From contig CM019707.1 of assembly GCA_009760885.1 (NCBI GenBank), forward strand, positions 34,580,645-34,644,644: a stretch of 64,000 nucleotides of DNA, in the 5' to 3' direction. Shown in pieces: positions 1 to 11,063 of this stretch. Made by a program: the position numbers and the translations under genes. Each line of letters opens with the position of its first letter. Position 1 is the first letter of the stretch. This stretch comes from Achatina immaculata (Eukaryota > Mollusca > Gastropoda > Stylommatophora > Achatinidae). Under the pieces are notes generated by a model, which did not search any database, was not told the origin of the DNA, and worked only from the letters and a program-made list of their open reading frames with translations.

Positions 1-643
1 AGTGCTGTCTCTTCAGTTATGTCGTCATTTCGCTGGAAACCACTAACGCCCACTTATTTTATATGTAGTTCTTCTTTTTCCCTTTCTTTAATGGTCCCTT
101 TTTCCTTATCAGAATGTTGGAAGTATATCCTGCCTGCATCGGACCGTAGTTGCACTGACGTATCATGTGATAAGTCAGGAGTGCGTCATATTCCGTGATA
201 TCAGAGCCACACTCTAAGCAAACATTCACAGTGGGTTTAGGCAACCAAAGTTGCTGGTGGTTTAGTTTTTATACCCTCTGGGCCCAGCCCTCCTGTGCCA
301 ACAAAAGATAATGCTTGACTGCGTAAAGTGTCTGTTTACCAACTCTCTCTTTCCATCCTTCGTTACTGTTCAACTGTGGTATTTACCGTTTCATACTGAA
401 TTCTGGCTAGCGACTCTTCTTTCTCTCTGTCATAAAAAAGGCATTTCTTGTGTGTTTGGGTTTCCATAACATTTACATACAGTGTCTTCTCGGAGGGCAA
501 TTTGTCAGGGTGTGTCGATATCCAGCCACCCCCCCCCTCTCTCAACCATACACACATAAGTAGGACATGTCATACATCTGGTTTCATATAATGAGATTTT
601 TACATGTTATTTCGTGCCCTATTGTTTATGAGATACGTTGTCA
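1..643. other. No gene recognised
   Basis: Mixed-composition DNA. A 61-codon minus-strand frame at 59..244 contains a few cysteines but has no recognisable domain, splice context or homologue known to me. I see no repeat or RNA gene. Confidence 0.5.
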
Positions 644-644
644 T

Positions 645-739
<95 letters not shown>
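645..739. repeat. (CTAT)n microsatellite
   Basis: About 24 uninterrupted tetranucleotide copies. The absence of interruptions suggests recent growth or high instability. The Tyr/Leu/Ser/Ile-type open frame across it is a by-product of the repeat. Confidence 0.97.
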
Positions 740-1077
740 GTGTGGTTTTAAAACTGTATTCGTGAAGTACCATCTTCACCTGGACAGAATCGTGTTTTAC
801 CTGTGACTGTGTCTTTGAAGTCAACAAAATGAGCTCGCGCTAGCAAAGACCTGCATCACCTACATATCCTTCACCTGTTCTAATTGAAGCCATTTTCTAA
901 CCGCAAACGTTGAGCTGTGTTTTGCAGTCACAGTTTTCTTCAAACCTCCCGTCAATTACATTTACACAATAACTTCCACGCAGACAAGACAGTTGTTTCA
1001 TAACAATACAGGAAAGGATTAAAGTTATAACAGCTTTTACACAACAAAGCGGATTATTATAAAACCTACATCGATCC

Positions 1078-1327
1078 GGGTGTCTGAGTGGCGAAGTTTT
1101 TAGTGCACTGGTCTCTCGTGGCGAAGGTCGGGGGTTCGAATCCGGCCGGAGACACCCGAGTCACCCAGCTGTAGAAATGGGTACCCGATTTCTTCTGGAA
1201 AGTCAAGGCGGCCAGGCGTGATACTGACCATATCACCCTTTAGTGTGCTGACAGGTCAAGGAAAATATGGGCACTAACACCATATCCCTATGTGGCCTCT
1301 AAGGCATGAAAGGATTACTTTTACCTT
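1078..1327 (+). mobile_element. SINE-A, full-length copy with TSD
   Basis: A 250-bp tRNA-derived SINE. The first 80 nt resemble a Leu/Ser-type tRNA: the ends GGGTGTCT (1078-1085) and AGACACCC (1150-1157) pair perfectly as an acceptor stem, an A-box-like TGAGTGGCGAAG lies near the start, and the B box GGTTCGAATCC is at 1133-1143. A body containing 'gggtacccgatttcttctgg' and 'gtgtgctgacaggtcaagga' follows, with a short TTTTACCTTT-type 3' end. Perfect 11-bp direct repeats TACATCGATCC flank it at 1067-1077 and 1328-1338 and are read as the TSD. The intact stem and TSD suggest a young insertion. Diverged relatives lie near 4.6, 6.8, 27.9 and 47.6 kb. Confidence 0.9.
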
Positions 1328-1338
1328 TACATCGATCC

Positions 1339-1589
1339 AGCTTCTAGGCATCATAACTGCTCAAGACCTTCTCTACATCCACGTCCTGCGCTGTTGTTGG
1401 CGGGACATCATAATGCTGCGATCCTAGTGGTGGAGACTTACATTCTTTCATGAAATTAAAGACGCAATGACCCACACTCCCTATCCGACTCGCTGCGTGC
1501 TTACAAAATCCTGGCCCAACAAGATCGCAGTAACTGCACCACCGGGTGCACCAATAACTATTTCTAATAATCAGTGCTTGTAAGCGAAT
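1339..1589. other. No feature recognised
   Basis: Unique-looking DNA between SINE-A and a degenerate repeat. It has no long frame or structured element. Confidence 0.4.
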
Positions 1590-1995
1590 GTTTTTATGGA
1601 ACTCAAACGTAACAATAGCGGAACAAAACGTTCACTTTATAAGCGTTAAGGCACTCGTTTTATAACAACACTAAAACACATTTGTAACGATGTTAAAAGC
1701 GCTAAAACATGCAGTTTATAGCAACGCTAAGCCGCAGTTTATGATAACGCTAAGCACGTAGTTTTTAATAACGCGAACCACACAATTTATAACAACGCTA
1801 AAACATGCAGTTTATAAACACTGCTAGTCTAAAACAGTGTTAAAACACAGAGTTTACTATAAAGCTTAAACATAGTTTATATCAACGCTAAAACATAGTT
1901 TCTAACACTGTTAAGTCTATAACAATGTTAAAACACACATTTTACAACACAGCTAGAACATAGGTTTATAGCAACTGTAAAACACAGTTTACAAA
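1590..1995. repeat. Degenerate AT-rich minisatellite, unit about 28-30 bp
   Basis: Loose repetition of a unit like 'aacaacgctaaaacatgcag' followed by 'tttata', about 12-14 diverged copies with variable spacing. It looks like an old, decayed array. Confidence 0.75.
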
Positions 1996-2241
1996 CAATT
2001 TTTGCTTTAATCTTTTACCAAATGTTATAAAACAAATCGAATATACCCAATTCATGATGTATTATTTCATTATTATTAATAAGTTTTTTTTTACAGTGCA
2101 TGCGCGTTTAAGTGATCATTTTATTTAACAAGTGTGGCTTGACTGCGTAATTATATGTGCATCACGGACAAAGTGACTATTAAGTTTGTGCGATTAACTT
2201 GCAGTGGTCGAAGCCGCGTATCTGCCATCTCTGCAGATTAA

Positions 2242-2919
2242 CACGAGCTCTGTAGATGTAACTGTGTGACACGAGCTTTGTAGATGTAACTGTGTGGCAC
2301 GAGCTCTGTAGATGTAACTGTGTGACACGACCTCTGTAGATGTAACTGTGTGACACGAGCTCTGTAGATGTAACTGTGTGACACGACCTCTGTAGATGTA
2401 ACTGTGAGACACGAGCTCTGTAGATGTAACTGTGGGACACGAGCTCTGTAGATGTAACTGTGTGACACGAGCTCTGTAGATGTAACTGTGGGACACGAGC
2501 TCTGTAGATGTAACTGTGTGACACGAGCTCTGTAGATGTAACTGTGGGACACGACCTCTGTAGATGTAACTGTGTGACACGACCTCTGTAGATGTAACTG
2601 TGTGACACAATCTCTGTAGATGTAACTGTGTGACACGAGCTCTGTAGATGTAACTGTGTGACACAATCTCTGTAGATGTAACTGTGTGACACAATCTCTG
2701 TAGATGTAACTGTGTGACACGAGCTCTGTAGATGTAACTGTGTGACACGAGCTCTGTAGATGTAACTGTGTGACACGAGCTCTGTAGATGTAACTGTGTG
2801 ACACGAGCTCTGTAGATGTAACTGTGTGACACGACCTCTGTAGATGTAACTGTGTGACACGACCTCTGTAGATGTAACAGTGTGACACGACCTCTGTAGA
2901 TGTAACAGTGTGACACGAT
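2242..2919. repeat. 28-bp minisatellite, about 24 copies
   Basis: Unit: 'gagctctgtagatgtaactg' plus 'tgtgacac'. Variants alternate at two spots, GAGCTC/GACCTC/AATCTC and GTGTGAC/GTGGGAC/GTGAGAC. Because 28 is not a multiple of three and the unit has no minus-strand stop, all three minus frames stay open (216-260 codons). These are repeat artefacts, not genes. Confidence 0.97.
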
Positions 2920-3046
2920 CGCAGACCTGGTGTGGGAACTTTTGCGTTTTAAAATATGTCGTAGATAGAAGGGCAATGTTGACTTGTCAAATTTGTGAGT
3001 AATGAAGCGTCAAATACAGTGGATTCTTTTTTTTTGTTTGTGTATT

Positions 3047-3330
3047 TTATGTCATTTCTCTTTCATAATCCGTGTCCTTATATCTTTTATATTCTGTGTT
3101 ATTTACTATTTACATTCTGTGCCATTTATATTTTATGTTCTGACATTATCTTTTATATTCTCTGTCATTTTTCTTTTATATTCTCTGTTGTTTATCTTTT
3201 ATAGTATGTTATTTCTCTTTTATATTCTGTATTGTTTCTCTTTTATATTCACTGTCATTTATCTTTCATAATCCGTGTTATTTCTTCTTTTATATCCTGT
3301 CATTTCTCTTGCATATTCTTTATCATTTCT
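3047..3330. repeat. Degenerate T-rich repeat, about 20-24 bp unit
   Basis: Imperfect copies of 'atttctcttttatattctgt' with substitutions and length changes, about 12 copies. It runs directly into the CTT/CTA microsatellite. Confidence 0.8.
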
Positions 3331-3339
3331 CTTCTTCTT

Positions 3340-3390
<51 letters not shown>

Positions 3391-3407
3391 TTCTTCTTCT
3401 TCTTCTT
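3331..3407. repeat. (CTT)n(CTA)n(CTT)n compound microsatellite
   Basis: CTT copies, then about 16 CTA copies, then CTT again. The CTA core may have arisen by a point change in a CTT tract that then spread. Confidence 0.95.
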
Positions 3408-3469
3408 TACAAGTTGCAGATTATATTCTCTTTGTTTGCTGCAGCTGTTCCTTCCCTTTGTGCACTAAA

Positions 3470-4105
3470 GGGAGTCGATGCGTAAATCTGTAGTCACATT
3501 ACAGAGCATACAAAGCAAGCTTACTTACTTGTTCATCAACAGATCTTGCGCTTCACAACGATTGGTTAATTAATGAATGATACCCCCCACCCCCACCCCC
3601 GCGACCTCTCCATCAACGCTAGGCCTCTAACACACAAATATCGCAATCGTTTTAAAATTTGAAAGTAATGTCCCTCCCGTTACATTTCCATCCAAATCAC
3701 AGCTCTTGTATAATTCATCCATAGCAGGTCGGGCCGCAGAAGGATGCCAGACGTGGTTAATCTAACCAGGGAAATGACACCGTTACTATCAGCCCATTTA
3801 GCTTCCCGGTCTAATTGCCACCAATCGAGCTTGCCACCCGGCTCTAACTTGGTTTTCCATCACACATCACCCAGGCTCTCCAGCCACTCATTATTCCACC
3901 GGTGGCTTTTCTGCCACAGGGCGGCAGTTAATCTTTGTTTTGTAATATTAAATATTACTGGTGGCTTTTTTTTTTGGAAAGGAAGGGGGGGGGGGGTCAC
4001 GTGTAGACTATACAGCGGAAGTGTTTTATTTCTGAGCACTGTCCGGGTGTTTCTTTCCTTCACTGTCCTGGTGTTTCTTTCCTCAGTATTTCTTCCCGAC
4101 TTCGT
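3470..4105. other. Non-repetitive block, candidate conserved non-coding DNA (3755-3965)
   Basis: The part at 3755-3965 is balanced in base composition and non-repetitive, with homeodomain-type TAATTG/TTAATC cores and an HMG-type CTTTGTT. A 267-codon plus-strand frame starts at 3744 but soon runs into a pyrimidine repeat, so coding is unlikely. The regulatory idea rests only on the contrast with the surrounding repeats. Confidence 0.25.
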
Positions 4106-4109
4106 TATA

Positions 4110-4455
4110 CGCACCCCCGCTTCCCTCCCCTCATCTCCGTTTTCTTCCCTTCATCTCCATTCCCGTCCCTTCAGCTCCACTACCGTCCCTTTATATTCAC
4201 TGTCGTCCCTTTATATTTGCTGTTGTCCATTTATATTCGCTGTTGTCCCTCCATTCCCGCTGCCGTCTCTTATTCTCCACTCTCGCCCCCTTATCTCCAC
4301 TCCCGTCTCCTCATCTCTCTCCTCCTATTCTCACATCTCCACTCCCGTCTCCTCACCTCCCCTCCTATTCTCACATCTCTCCTCCTATTCTCACATCTCC
4401 ACTTCTGTCTCCTCATCTTCCCTCCTATTCTCACATCTCCACTCCCGTCCCCTCC
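4110..4455. repeat. Pyrimidine-rich degenerate repeat
   Basis: Repeats of 'ctccactcccgtctcctcat' and 'tcctattctcacatctc'. The early part has an about 27-bp period ('tttatattcgctgttgtccc'). The tract is almost pure C/T on the plus strand, so it could form non-B DNA. Confidence 0.85.
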
Positions 4456-4614
4456 TCATTCGTGTCAGAAATGAACATAAAATGTTACAATTTTTGTTCG
4501 CGTTTATAACGCGCATGCGCGGCTGCTATCTACAGCTTCTGCTGTGAGTCTAGTTTTGTGTGGTTATTCACCGTGTTGCTAGAATTGTAGTGGAGAGGCC
4601 TGCAAGATCTAGGG

Positions 4615-4853
4615 CTCCTAAAATATCGTGAAAGCGCCTAGGGGATGTGACGTCAGGGCCCATATTTTCATGAACTTGTTGGCACACTAGAGGGCGATGT
4701 GATCACCATCACACCTTCCCTTCCCCAGCTCCAGGAGAGCTAGGTACCAATTTCTACAGCCTGGGTGAGCGAGGAGCCTCCGGCCGGATTCAAACCACCA
4801 ACCTTCGCTATGAAAGGCCAGTGCACTACTCACTTCGCCACTCAAGCGCCTTG
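4615..4853 (-). mobile_element. SINE-A copy, diverged
   Basis: On the minus strand it reads GAGTGGCGAAG, then GTGCACTGG, then a B box decayed to GGTTTGAATCC, then the family body 'tctagtgtgcc' and 'aaaatatgggc'. It matches the copy at 1078 along most of its length with many substitutions. Confidence 0.8.
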
Positions 4854-5350
4854 CTGTTTTGTAATGGACAAATCAAAGAAGTCGAAGATCTACCTGATTT
4901 CACCTGTAGACAAGTTCGATATCGACAGCATGTGATAAAACTTCCACACCCCAGTAAGGTTTAGTTTCGACGGGATCGATCCCTGTATCCCCAGTCGTAG
5001 TAGCTGTTTCCTTTCAACTCGGCTGGAATTCCATAACATTGATTGCAGAGTGACAATCTTCATAAACATCATCCACAATCGGGATCGGATTCCGTGGAAT
5101 TGATTTCACCAACCGCCGACAAGATCACTTGCTGTTTACACCTCCACTGGATTACGTTTAATGAGCGAGATTTAACACAACTCTAGTAATTGTGTGCTTC
5201 AGTAAGAATATGTGATGCCAAAATGTGTGTTTCACTGAGCAGTTTAAGTGTGAAACTTGGAACAACATTCTTTGTTGGAACAGAAATCGCTTATAGATAA
5301 TGAACTGTTTAGTGCGCTTTCTAGTGGTTATGCTGATTTTCCAGCGTACA
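4854..5350. other. No gene recognised
   Basis: Unique-looking DNA. A 62-codon minus frame at 4890..5078 has no recognisable feature. Confidence 0.4.
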
Positions 5351-5630
5351 AGAATTATGAACTCTAGAAGTCATGGGACTTAATGTGCAAGTAATTATGA
5401 ACTCTAGAAGTCATGGGACTTAATGTGCAAGTAATTATGAACTCTAGAAGTCATGGGACTTAATGTGCAAGTAATTATGAACTCTAGAAGTCATGGGACT
5501 TAATGTGCTAGTAATTATGAACTCTAGAAGTCATGGGACTTAATGTGCAAGTAATTATGAAATCTAGAAGTCATGGGACTTAATGTGCAAGTAATTATGA
5601 ACTCTAGAAGTCATGGGACATGATGGTGTG
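5351..5630. repeat. 40-bp minisatellite, exactly 7 copies
   Basis: Unit: 'gtaattatgaactctagaag' plus 'tcatgggacttaatgtgcaa'. The copies are nearly identical, with single changes (c/a in aactct, a/t in the last bases), implying recent expansion. Confidence 0.97.
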
Positions 5631-5654
5631 CTTAGAACTTTGTTGGGGGGGGGC

Positions 5655-5735
5655 ATTAAAGCATTCTCTCGTGGCTAGACGGCTGCTGGTCCTACTGGAG
5701 TCCGTGGTTCGAATCCCAGGAAATTCTCTTGTGAT
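5655..5735 (+). mobile_element. Possible tRNA-like SINE head or decayed tRNA
   Basis: GTGGCTAGACGGCTGCTGG is followed by a perfect B-box-type GGTTCGAATCC and then AGGAAATTCTC, which partly pairs with the start. The A box and stems are poor, so this is more likely a SINE remnant than a working tRNA. It directly follows the 40-bp array. Confidence 0.35.
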
Positions 5736-5739
5736 TTTT

Positions 5740-6795
5740 CTTTCTCTCACATCTCACTAAAGTGCTTTTTCTACGTTTTTTCTCGAGGTCTAACCTTACA
5801 AAACTGTCTTCTCTTACTTTATCGTTAAAAAAAGGGAGTTAATATTCTCAACCATTAACTCTCTAATCTCCGTCCCCTCACCCCACCCGCAAGTTTTTGA
5901 CAAAATAGAACTTTAATAAATAGTTCTTGTGGCCACACTTTTGCTTACATAAGATCCTTCGACCAACCGTTGACAGAGTGGAACGAAGAGTTCTCCTCAT
6001 TATGATACCATTATAATGATGTTTTTGTTGTTGTAAGTCGAAGCTTCATCTACAAAGCTAAAACGTCGGAGCCCTTCCAAATCACAGAAATCAGAGCCAG
6101 GCGTTTAATGTGAGCCAGCGGAACAAGGACAGAACTTAGGTGTCGCTTTAGACAGTGTTATCTCCCAGTGTTTACTCTTCGCTCCAAGAACACGGAGACT
6201 TGAAACAAAGTCATCAGATGGCGAGCACGTAGGGTGCTGAAAAGGGGAGGGGGCCCTTCAGTGGAGGAGGAGGGGGGGCGTAACTTCATGTGATTGCACG
6301 CCCCCTTGAAACCAGTGATGTGTAACAGGAAAACAAAGTACCGCTGGACATAACAAGGAAGTTTTGTACTTATGACCATGTAATTGTCATTAATCCCTGC
6401 TTCCCCTGTCCCTCAGCTAGCACCTACCCCACACTTTTCTGATGACTAGGGTGGAGGGTATATAATCTACCCGTCTCACTCCTACAAATTAGAAACCTAC
6501 AAAGCGGTTGAGGTAAACGAGCGGCCCATAAGACGTGTCTCCCAGCTCTGTCTGCGTGAGACAAGACGGGGCCTTTAGGGACCCCTCCGGGGAGACCCTG
6601 TTTCACCCAGCAACGTAAAGTTCCAGTAAAATGCTACGGGATGCCTTACCTTCACATTTTCTCTTTAATATTACGTCCTTGCCTTATATTACTTTGGCTG
6701 TCTGGGTTTCCAATTAATTCAGTGTTTTGTTTGATATCGCATGAAATAAGCGCGGACGTATGAAATAATCGTAAGTATAGATTATTATTTTTCAT
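5740..6795. other. No gene recognised
   Basis: Unique-looking DNA. Minus frames of 73 and 60 codons (6158..6379, 6424..6606) lack domains and lie in G/C-run sequence. No repeat family was recognised. Confidence 0.4.
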
Positions 6796-6800
6796 CATCG

Positions 6801-7031
6801 CGTTAGAGTAGCGAAGTGGTTACCACACGGTAATCTCATGTGAAGAGTTGACGTGGACCCAGCGAAGGAGCCCCAGTCAGACTAGAAATGGGTGCCTGGC
6901 TTCTAGTGGTGGGGAGGGGAAAGCGGACAGTTGACATCATAAAGTGCGCTGCTAGGTCAAGGAAACCCTGGCACAGCCATAACACCTGGGTGCCGTGTAC
7001 GCCCTTAGTGAGGGTTATAATGACCTTTCTT
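6801..7031 (+). mobile_element. SINE-A copy, strongly diverged
   Basis: Retains GTAGCGAAGTGGTTA in the head, then 'agaaatgggtgcctggcttc', 'gtgcgctgctaggtcaagga' and a GGCACAGCCATAACACC end matching the SINE-A body. The B box is lost. Confidence 0.7.
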
Positions 7032-7137
7032 GTTCTCTAAATTTTCTTTTTACTTTGCCATCAAGGTTGGAGGGGGGTGGGGGGTGACATGGCAGTCTGG
7101 TTTGTAAATCAGCGACCCGTAACTGCTAGCGTCAGGG

Positions 7138-7390
7138 TTAGCGAACCATAGCCGATCAAGACCCTGTCCTCATCTTTCCGTTATTACCCCCCGTAACAAG
7201 CTCGGCTGACTAACATAACAGGGATCGCTGTAGTCCTCATGGTGGTGGAGTCTGCTAAAGAAGTACTGCAAGCCCCACTCAGAGAATGAAAAAAATAACC
7301 GCCAAAACCCGCTCCTAAACCGACACGATGTTGCGCCTCCACATCTTCACACCTTCCGCTGCAAATAACACCAGCTCACAGCTGCAGGAA
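7138..7390 (+). mobile_element. Repeat C copy (dispersed repeat, unknown class)
   Basis: Starts GCGAACCATAGCCGATCAAG, then ACCCTGTCC, AACAGGGATCGC, 'catggtggtggagtctgcta', AAGAAGTACTGCA, CCGACACGATG and ends near CAGCTCACAGCTGCAGG. The same order of blocks occurs at 50.6, 55.5, 62.3 kb (+) and 48.7 kb (-). It has no open frame, RT or TIR, so a SINE or a LINE 3'UTR is possible. Confidence 0.75.
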
Positions 7391-8684
7391 GACTGAAGGA
7401 AAAGAAAACTTCATCATCAACTTTTTTTGATTACGTTAATCTCATTTCTCTCACTTTTCTAATCACGTGTACTCCTAACATACAGGTTACTCTTAACATC
7501 CAGTTTACTCCTAACATCCAGTTTACTTCTCTACAACAAACTCCAAATACACTAGTGTTCATTCATGCAACAAAGGTATTACATATATCGAAACTGCACA
7601 CATCAAGGTTTTTTTTTTTTAATGTTAAAACAGAATCACTCATGATCTTTTGGAACATTCCACACAAGACTTGTGTAGCCATTCAAAATAAGATGTAAAT
7701 GAGAACATAGATAGGAATTAAATGAAAGACAAGTTTTTAAAAGAAAAAGTGCATTAGATAAATAAGCCACAAAATGGGTAAAACTGGATTAGCTTCTTGT
7801 TAGAACAATATTTATCACGTGTCATTTGGTCTTATTTTTCACGTCTTAAGATTCACTAAGATAGCTTAACTGCGTTTTTGTAGGTTTCAGCGAACTAGAA
7901 TGTTTCTTTCAACGTTGAGATCCATAATTTGTTGTTGTTTAGCAGTTTTTTCACATTTCGAAACATCTCCGTAAGTTCCTTTAACGAAATTTCGTTTTAG
8001 ACACATTGATCCCCTTCTGTTGTGATTTCTTTCTTTCCTGGTAGGCAAGCTGTTGATCCCAGTTCTATTGATCCTAGTTCTATAAGTTTCATGTCAGACA
8101 CTGCCAAACCACGGATTCCCTGACACCTGTCAGTATTTAAAGCCCACAGATTCTTTCCAAGGGCGCTAGTTTCTTCAATAACGTCAACTGATTGGGGTTT
8201 TTTTTCAAAGCTGTACTGTGATAATTATATCTTTTAATAACGGCAAAGTTTCACTCCACATGTTTTGTTTTCTTTTTTTTTTACATTTCTGCTTATCGTA
8301 AGCCACGGATGTATCACTTTTTTGTCTTCTTTTAAGCGTGGTGAACTTTGACAAAATATTGCCTACTATTTAGCCTAGCATACAGTTATTACAAGACACA
8401 TCTGTTCAGATGCCTGATAACAAGTGCTAGGGCAACGTCTCGTCATCACTATCCCAGGACCTGCTGTCCTACAGTTTTCGTCTGGGTTTTTTTTTTTTTA
8501 ATAATGGTCCCCGCTATTCGAAATGCGAAGCCATATATTGAGGAGTGGTATAAGTGTTTGTGGCCGCATTAACCGAAAACCACGCAGATTGAAACTATGT
8601 ATATCGAGGTTTAAATGACACTAGTGTTCTCATTGACTGCTTATGTGTGAAAATAATTTTACACTTCATAAATCCGTCCTGAAG
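7391..8684. other. AT-rich DNA, no gene recognised
   Basis: AT-rich with scattered T-runs. Short 'ctaacatccagtttactc' duplications occur near 7.48-7.53 kb. A 74-codon plus frame at 8348 has no domain. Confidence 0.4.
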
Positions 8685-8685
8685 C

Positions 8686-9360
8686 ATCTTATATCTTATA
8701 TCCTTCCCGTGCCGTTAAACGCCATATAGGGCTCGCAAAGTAGTTCACCAATTTTTCCTGTCTTCGGCGAGTCTTTCAACCTCATCAAGCGATTTTATGC
8801 CTGTTAATTTGGCCTCTCTTAACAATATCCTCTTCAGAGTTTCACGCGGTCTGCCTCTTTTTCTTCGGCCTGTTGTGTTCCACCTGATATCTTGTTTTGG
8901 GATTCTCTGATAATTTCTTCTCATCAAGTGACCAACATATATCCATCTCCTTTTCCTGATCACCAATGAGACTGGTTGTTGTTCAGTCATCTGTCTTATC
9001 TCTGCATTGTTCTTGAATTTATTCCACTTGATGCCGAGTATTTTCCTTAGGCATTTGTTTTCAAGAGTCTAATTTCTTGTCTATTTCTTTAATTGTTTCT
9101 AGCTTTCACATGCATAAATGAGGGTGGATATTACATTTGAATTGAATAGTCTTAACTTGGTTTATGTGCTTATAACTTTTGAATTCCATATGTTCTCAAG
9201 ATTCTTGAAGATCGATGCTGCTTTTGCAATTCTGATTCTAACTTCCTTTCTAGTGTCACCATTCTGGTCTATGTAGCTGCCAAGGTATGCAAATTGATTG
9301 ACTTCTTCAATATATTGTCCCTTCTATGTGTATTTTCCTGAAGCATACATTAAATTAATT
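8686..9360 (-). mobile_element. LINE-E, 5'-truncated 3' end
   Basis: On the minus strand an 81-codon frame (8745..8990) reads through the typical post-RT block of non-LTR elements: RRWIYVGHLMRR, then IRWNTTGRRKRGRPRETLKR, then an E..AEDRKNW end. Upstream (9000-9360) is the decayed coding region between the RT and this block. The 3' end carries a TTTAACGGCACGGGAAGGATATAAGATATAAGATG-type tail, shared with the plus-strand copies near 42.2 and 42.7 kb. Frame breaks show it is inactive. Confidence 0.85.
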
Positions 9361-9384
9361 ATAACGTTCATACTGTCCAATATA

Positions 9385-9880
9385 AGAAACTCGACATATT
9401 TTGTTTCATATTATCCATTATAACAAAAGTATATAATTTCTTCTGCTTCATATTATCCACTGTAACAAAATTATATACTTTCTTGTTTCATATTATCCAA
9501 TATAACAAAATTATGTACTTTTTTCTCTTTCATATTATCCAGTATAAGAAAATCCACATACTGTTTCATGTCACTCAATTTAACAAAATTATATACTTTC
9601 TATTGTTCGATTTTACACAGTAGAAGAAAATTATATTTTCTGCTGTGTCATATTACACAATATTAGAAAATCATATACTTTCTAACATTTAATCTCCCCC
9701 AGTATAAAAATTATTTACTTTCTACTAAGATAATTATCTATTTCCTACTGTTTCATATTACTCAACATTAGAAAACTACATACTTTCTATTGTTTAATCT
9801 CACCCAGTATAAGAAAAGCATATACTCTCTACTGTGTGATATTACTCCGTATAAAAAACATTTTCTACTGTTTGATATTA
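9385..9880. repeat. Degenerate AT-rich minisatellite, about 43-46 bp unit
   Basis: About 11 diverged copies of 'gtttcatattatccaatata' plus 'acaaaattatatactttcta'. Copies differ by many substitutions and indels, so the array is old. Confidence 0.85.
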
Positions 9881-10391
9881 CACATTAGTGCTCACAGTAT
9901 GTCGGTAACTATGTAATATATGTACCTTCGTATACATGTATGTATGTAAATCTAGTATGGCTGGTTGGTTGGTTGGTTTGATGGTTGGTTGGACTAGCTT
10001 TCTGAGAGAGAAACCGAACAGAGCAGCAACATTATAATCCAATAAATTTTGACAGAATTCAGACGAGAACAATGACAGCGATGAGACTGAACTGGAATAT
10101 GACGAAGTTTTTTTCATAATTCAAGAAAATATCTATTTTCAGGTTACCTTGAGTCCAAACATATTCCTTGTGAATGGATCAGTAATTTATGCCATCATGG
10201 TCATTTTTGTTTTGTTGTGGTCAGTTATTTAGTCTTCATAATTATTTATCATCGTCGTTTTAATTCTTTAGTTCTTTCCTTTGATGTATACTGTTAATTA
10301 TTTTTTAAAAAAAATCTAATTCGCCATTATCTGTTCTTGTTTCAGGTACTACTGTCAAGGTTGATGTTTATCTAACCAACTTTACTAACCC

Positions 10392-10424
10392 TATAAAAGT
10401 TAGGCATAGCCTAGAAGCTTCATT
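10392..10424 (+). promoter_or_regulatory. Candidate SoxB1 core promoter (TATA + Inr)
   Basis: TATAAAA is at 10392-10398. An initiator-like TTCATTTT places the A at 10422, exactly 30 bp after the first T of the TATA box, the classical spacing. It lies 640 bp before the SoxB1 start codon on the same strand. A 26-codon upstream ORF (10560..10640) would be in the leader if the predicted intron is retained. No transcript evidence is available. Confidence 0.4.
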
Positions 10425-10616
10425 TTGTGGCTAACATCTTCGCTAACCTCATCGCTAAGCTCAGCGCACCGACCTTCTGAACGCTGTCCGCTCACCAGGA
10501 AGTCGTCACACCGCTACCAGCATTTCTGTGTGTCCTCTATTTAGATTTAATTCTAACGCATGACTGGCCAGAAGCTGATGGTGCTGCCACCTGCTGACAG
10601 ACATGCCATCATCCAG

Positions 10617-10996
10617 GTTAACATATATCACATGTCCTGACTCGGTCTAGCCAGATAAGATAAGACAAAGCTTGAAGTATTAGTGACACACTCATCTTCG
10701 GGCTGTCATCATCGACTTCTTACTAACACCTTTGGCCGCCATCAAATTTCTCAATCCGTGTTTACTGCTGCAAATAACACAATCATTTCAGAGAAAGGAG
10801 GATCTTTTACTGTACAAGAATCCATCAGGATCTTGGATAAAGAGCCTTCGGGTCGTTTATAAAGATTCTTCTTTTTTATTGGTAGATATTTGTCACGTGC
10901 TCTAACCCAAGTCACATGACTGACAGCTACTAACAACTTCCGTATCTTAAAACTTGAACTTAAAAAAAATATTCCTTTTTATTTTTTCTTCTGTAG
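10617..10996 (+). other. Predicted 5'UTR intron of SoxB1
   Basis: The acceptor is good: a pyrimidine tract from about 10974 ending TTTTTTCTTCTGTAG, with AG at 10995-10996. The donor ATCCAG|GTTAAC at 10617 is weak, so the 5' boundary is uncertain. An in-frame TGA at 10998-11000, just after the acceptor, shows the Sox frame does not extend upstream. Confidence 0.3.
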
Positions 10997-11063
10997 TTGA
11001 TCCACTTACGGCCTCAAAATTTTCTACCCAAGCTTCGACCCCCGCGACACTTACCGCTCCAAG

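Noticed and set aside
1078..1157. Functional tRNA gene
   Set aside because: The stem and B box are good, but the SINE body and TSD follow directly, there is no terminator T-run at the expected place, and diverged copies exist.
2242..2919. CRISPR-like direct repeats of 28 bp
   Set aside because: Repeats are contiguous with no unique spacers, and the genome is eukaryotic. The same holds for the 37-bp array at 57.9 kb.
2180..2976. Three overlapping minus-strand frames of 216-260 codons
   Set aside because: They are the three frames of a 28-bp minisatellite without stops; nearly identical repeats, no domain, no splice context.
3744..4547. 267-codon plus-strand frame
   Set aside because: Most of it lies in a pyrimidine repeat, and the remainder has no domain or exon signals.
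10559..11063. Extra N-terminal coding exon spliced to SoxB1
   Set aside because: The short frame at 10560 would enter exon 2 out of the Sox frame, and an in-frame TGA at 10998 closes the Sox frame upstream.
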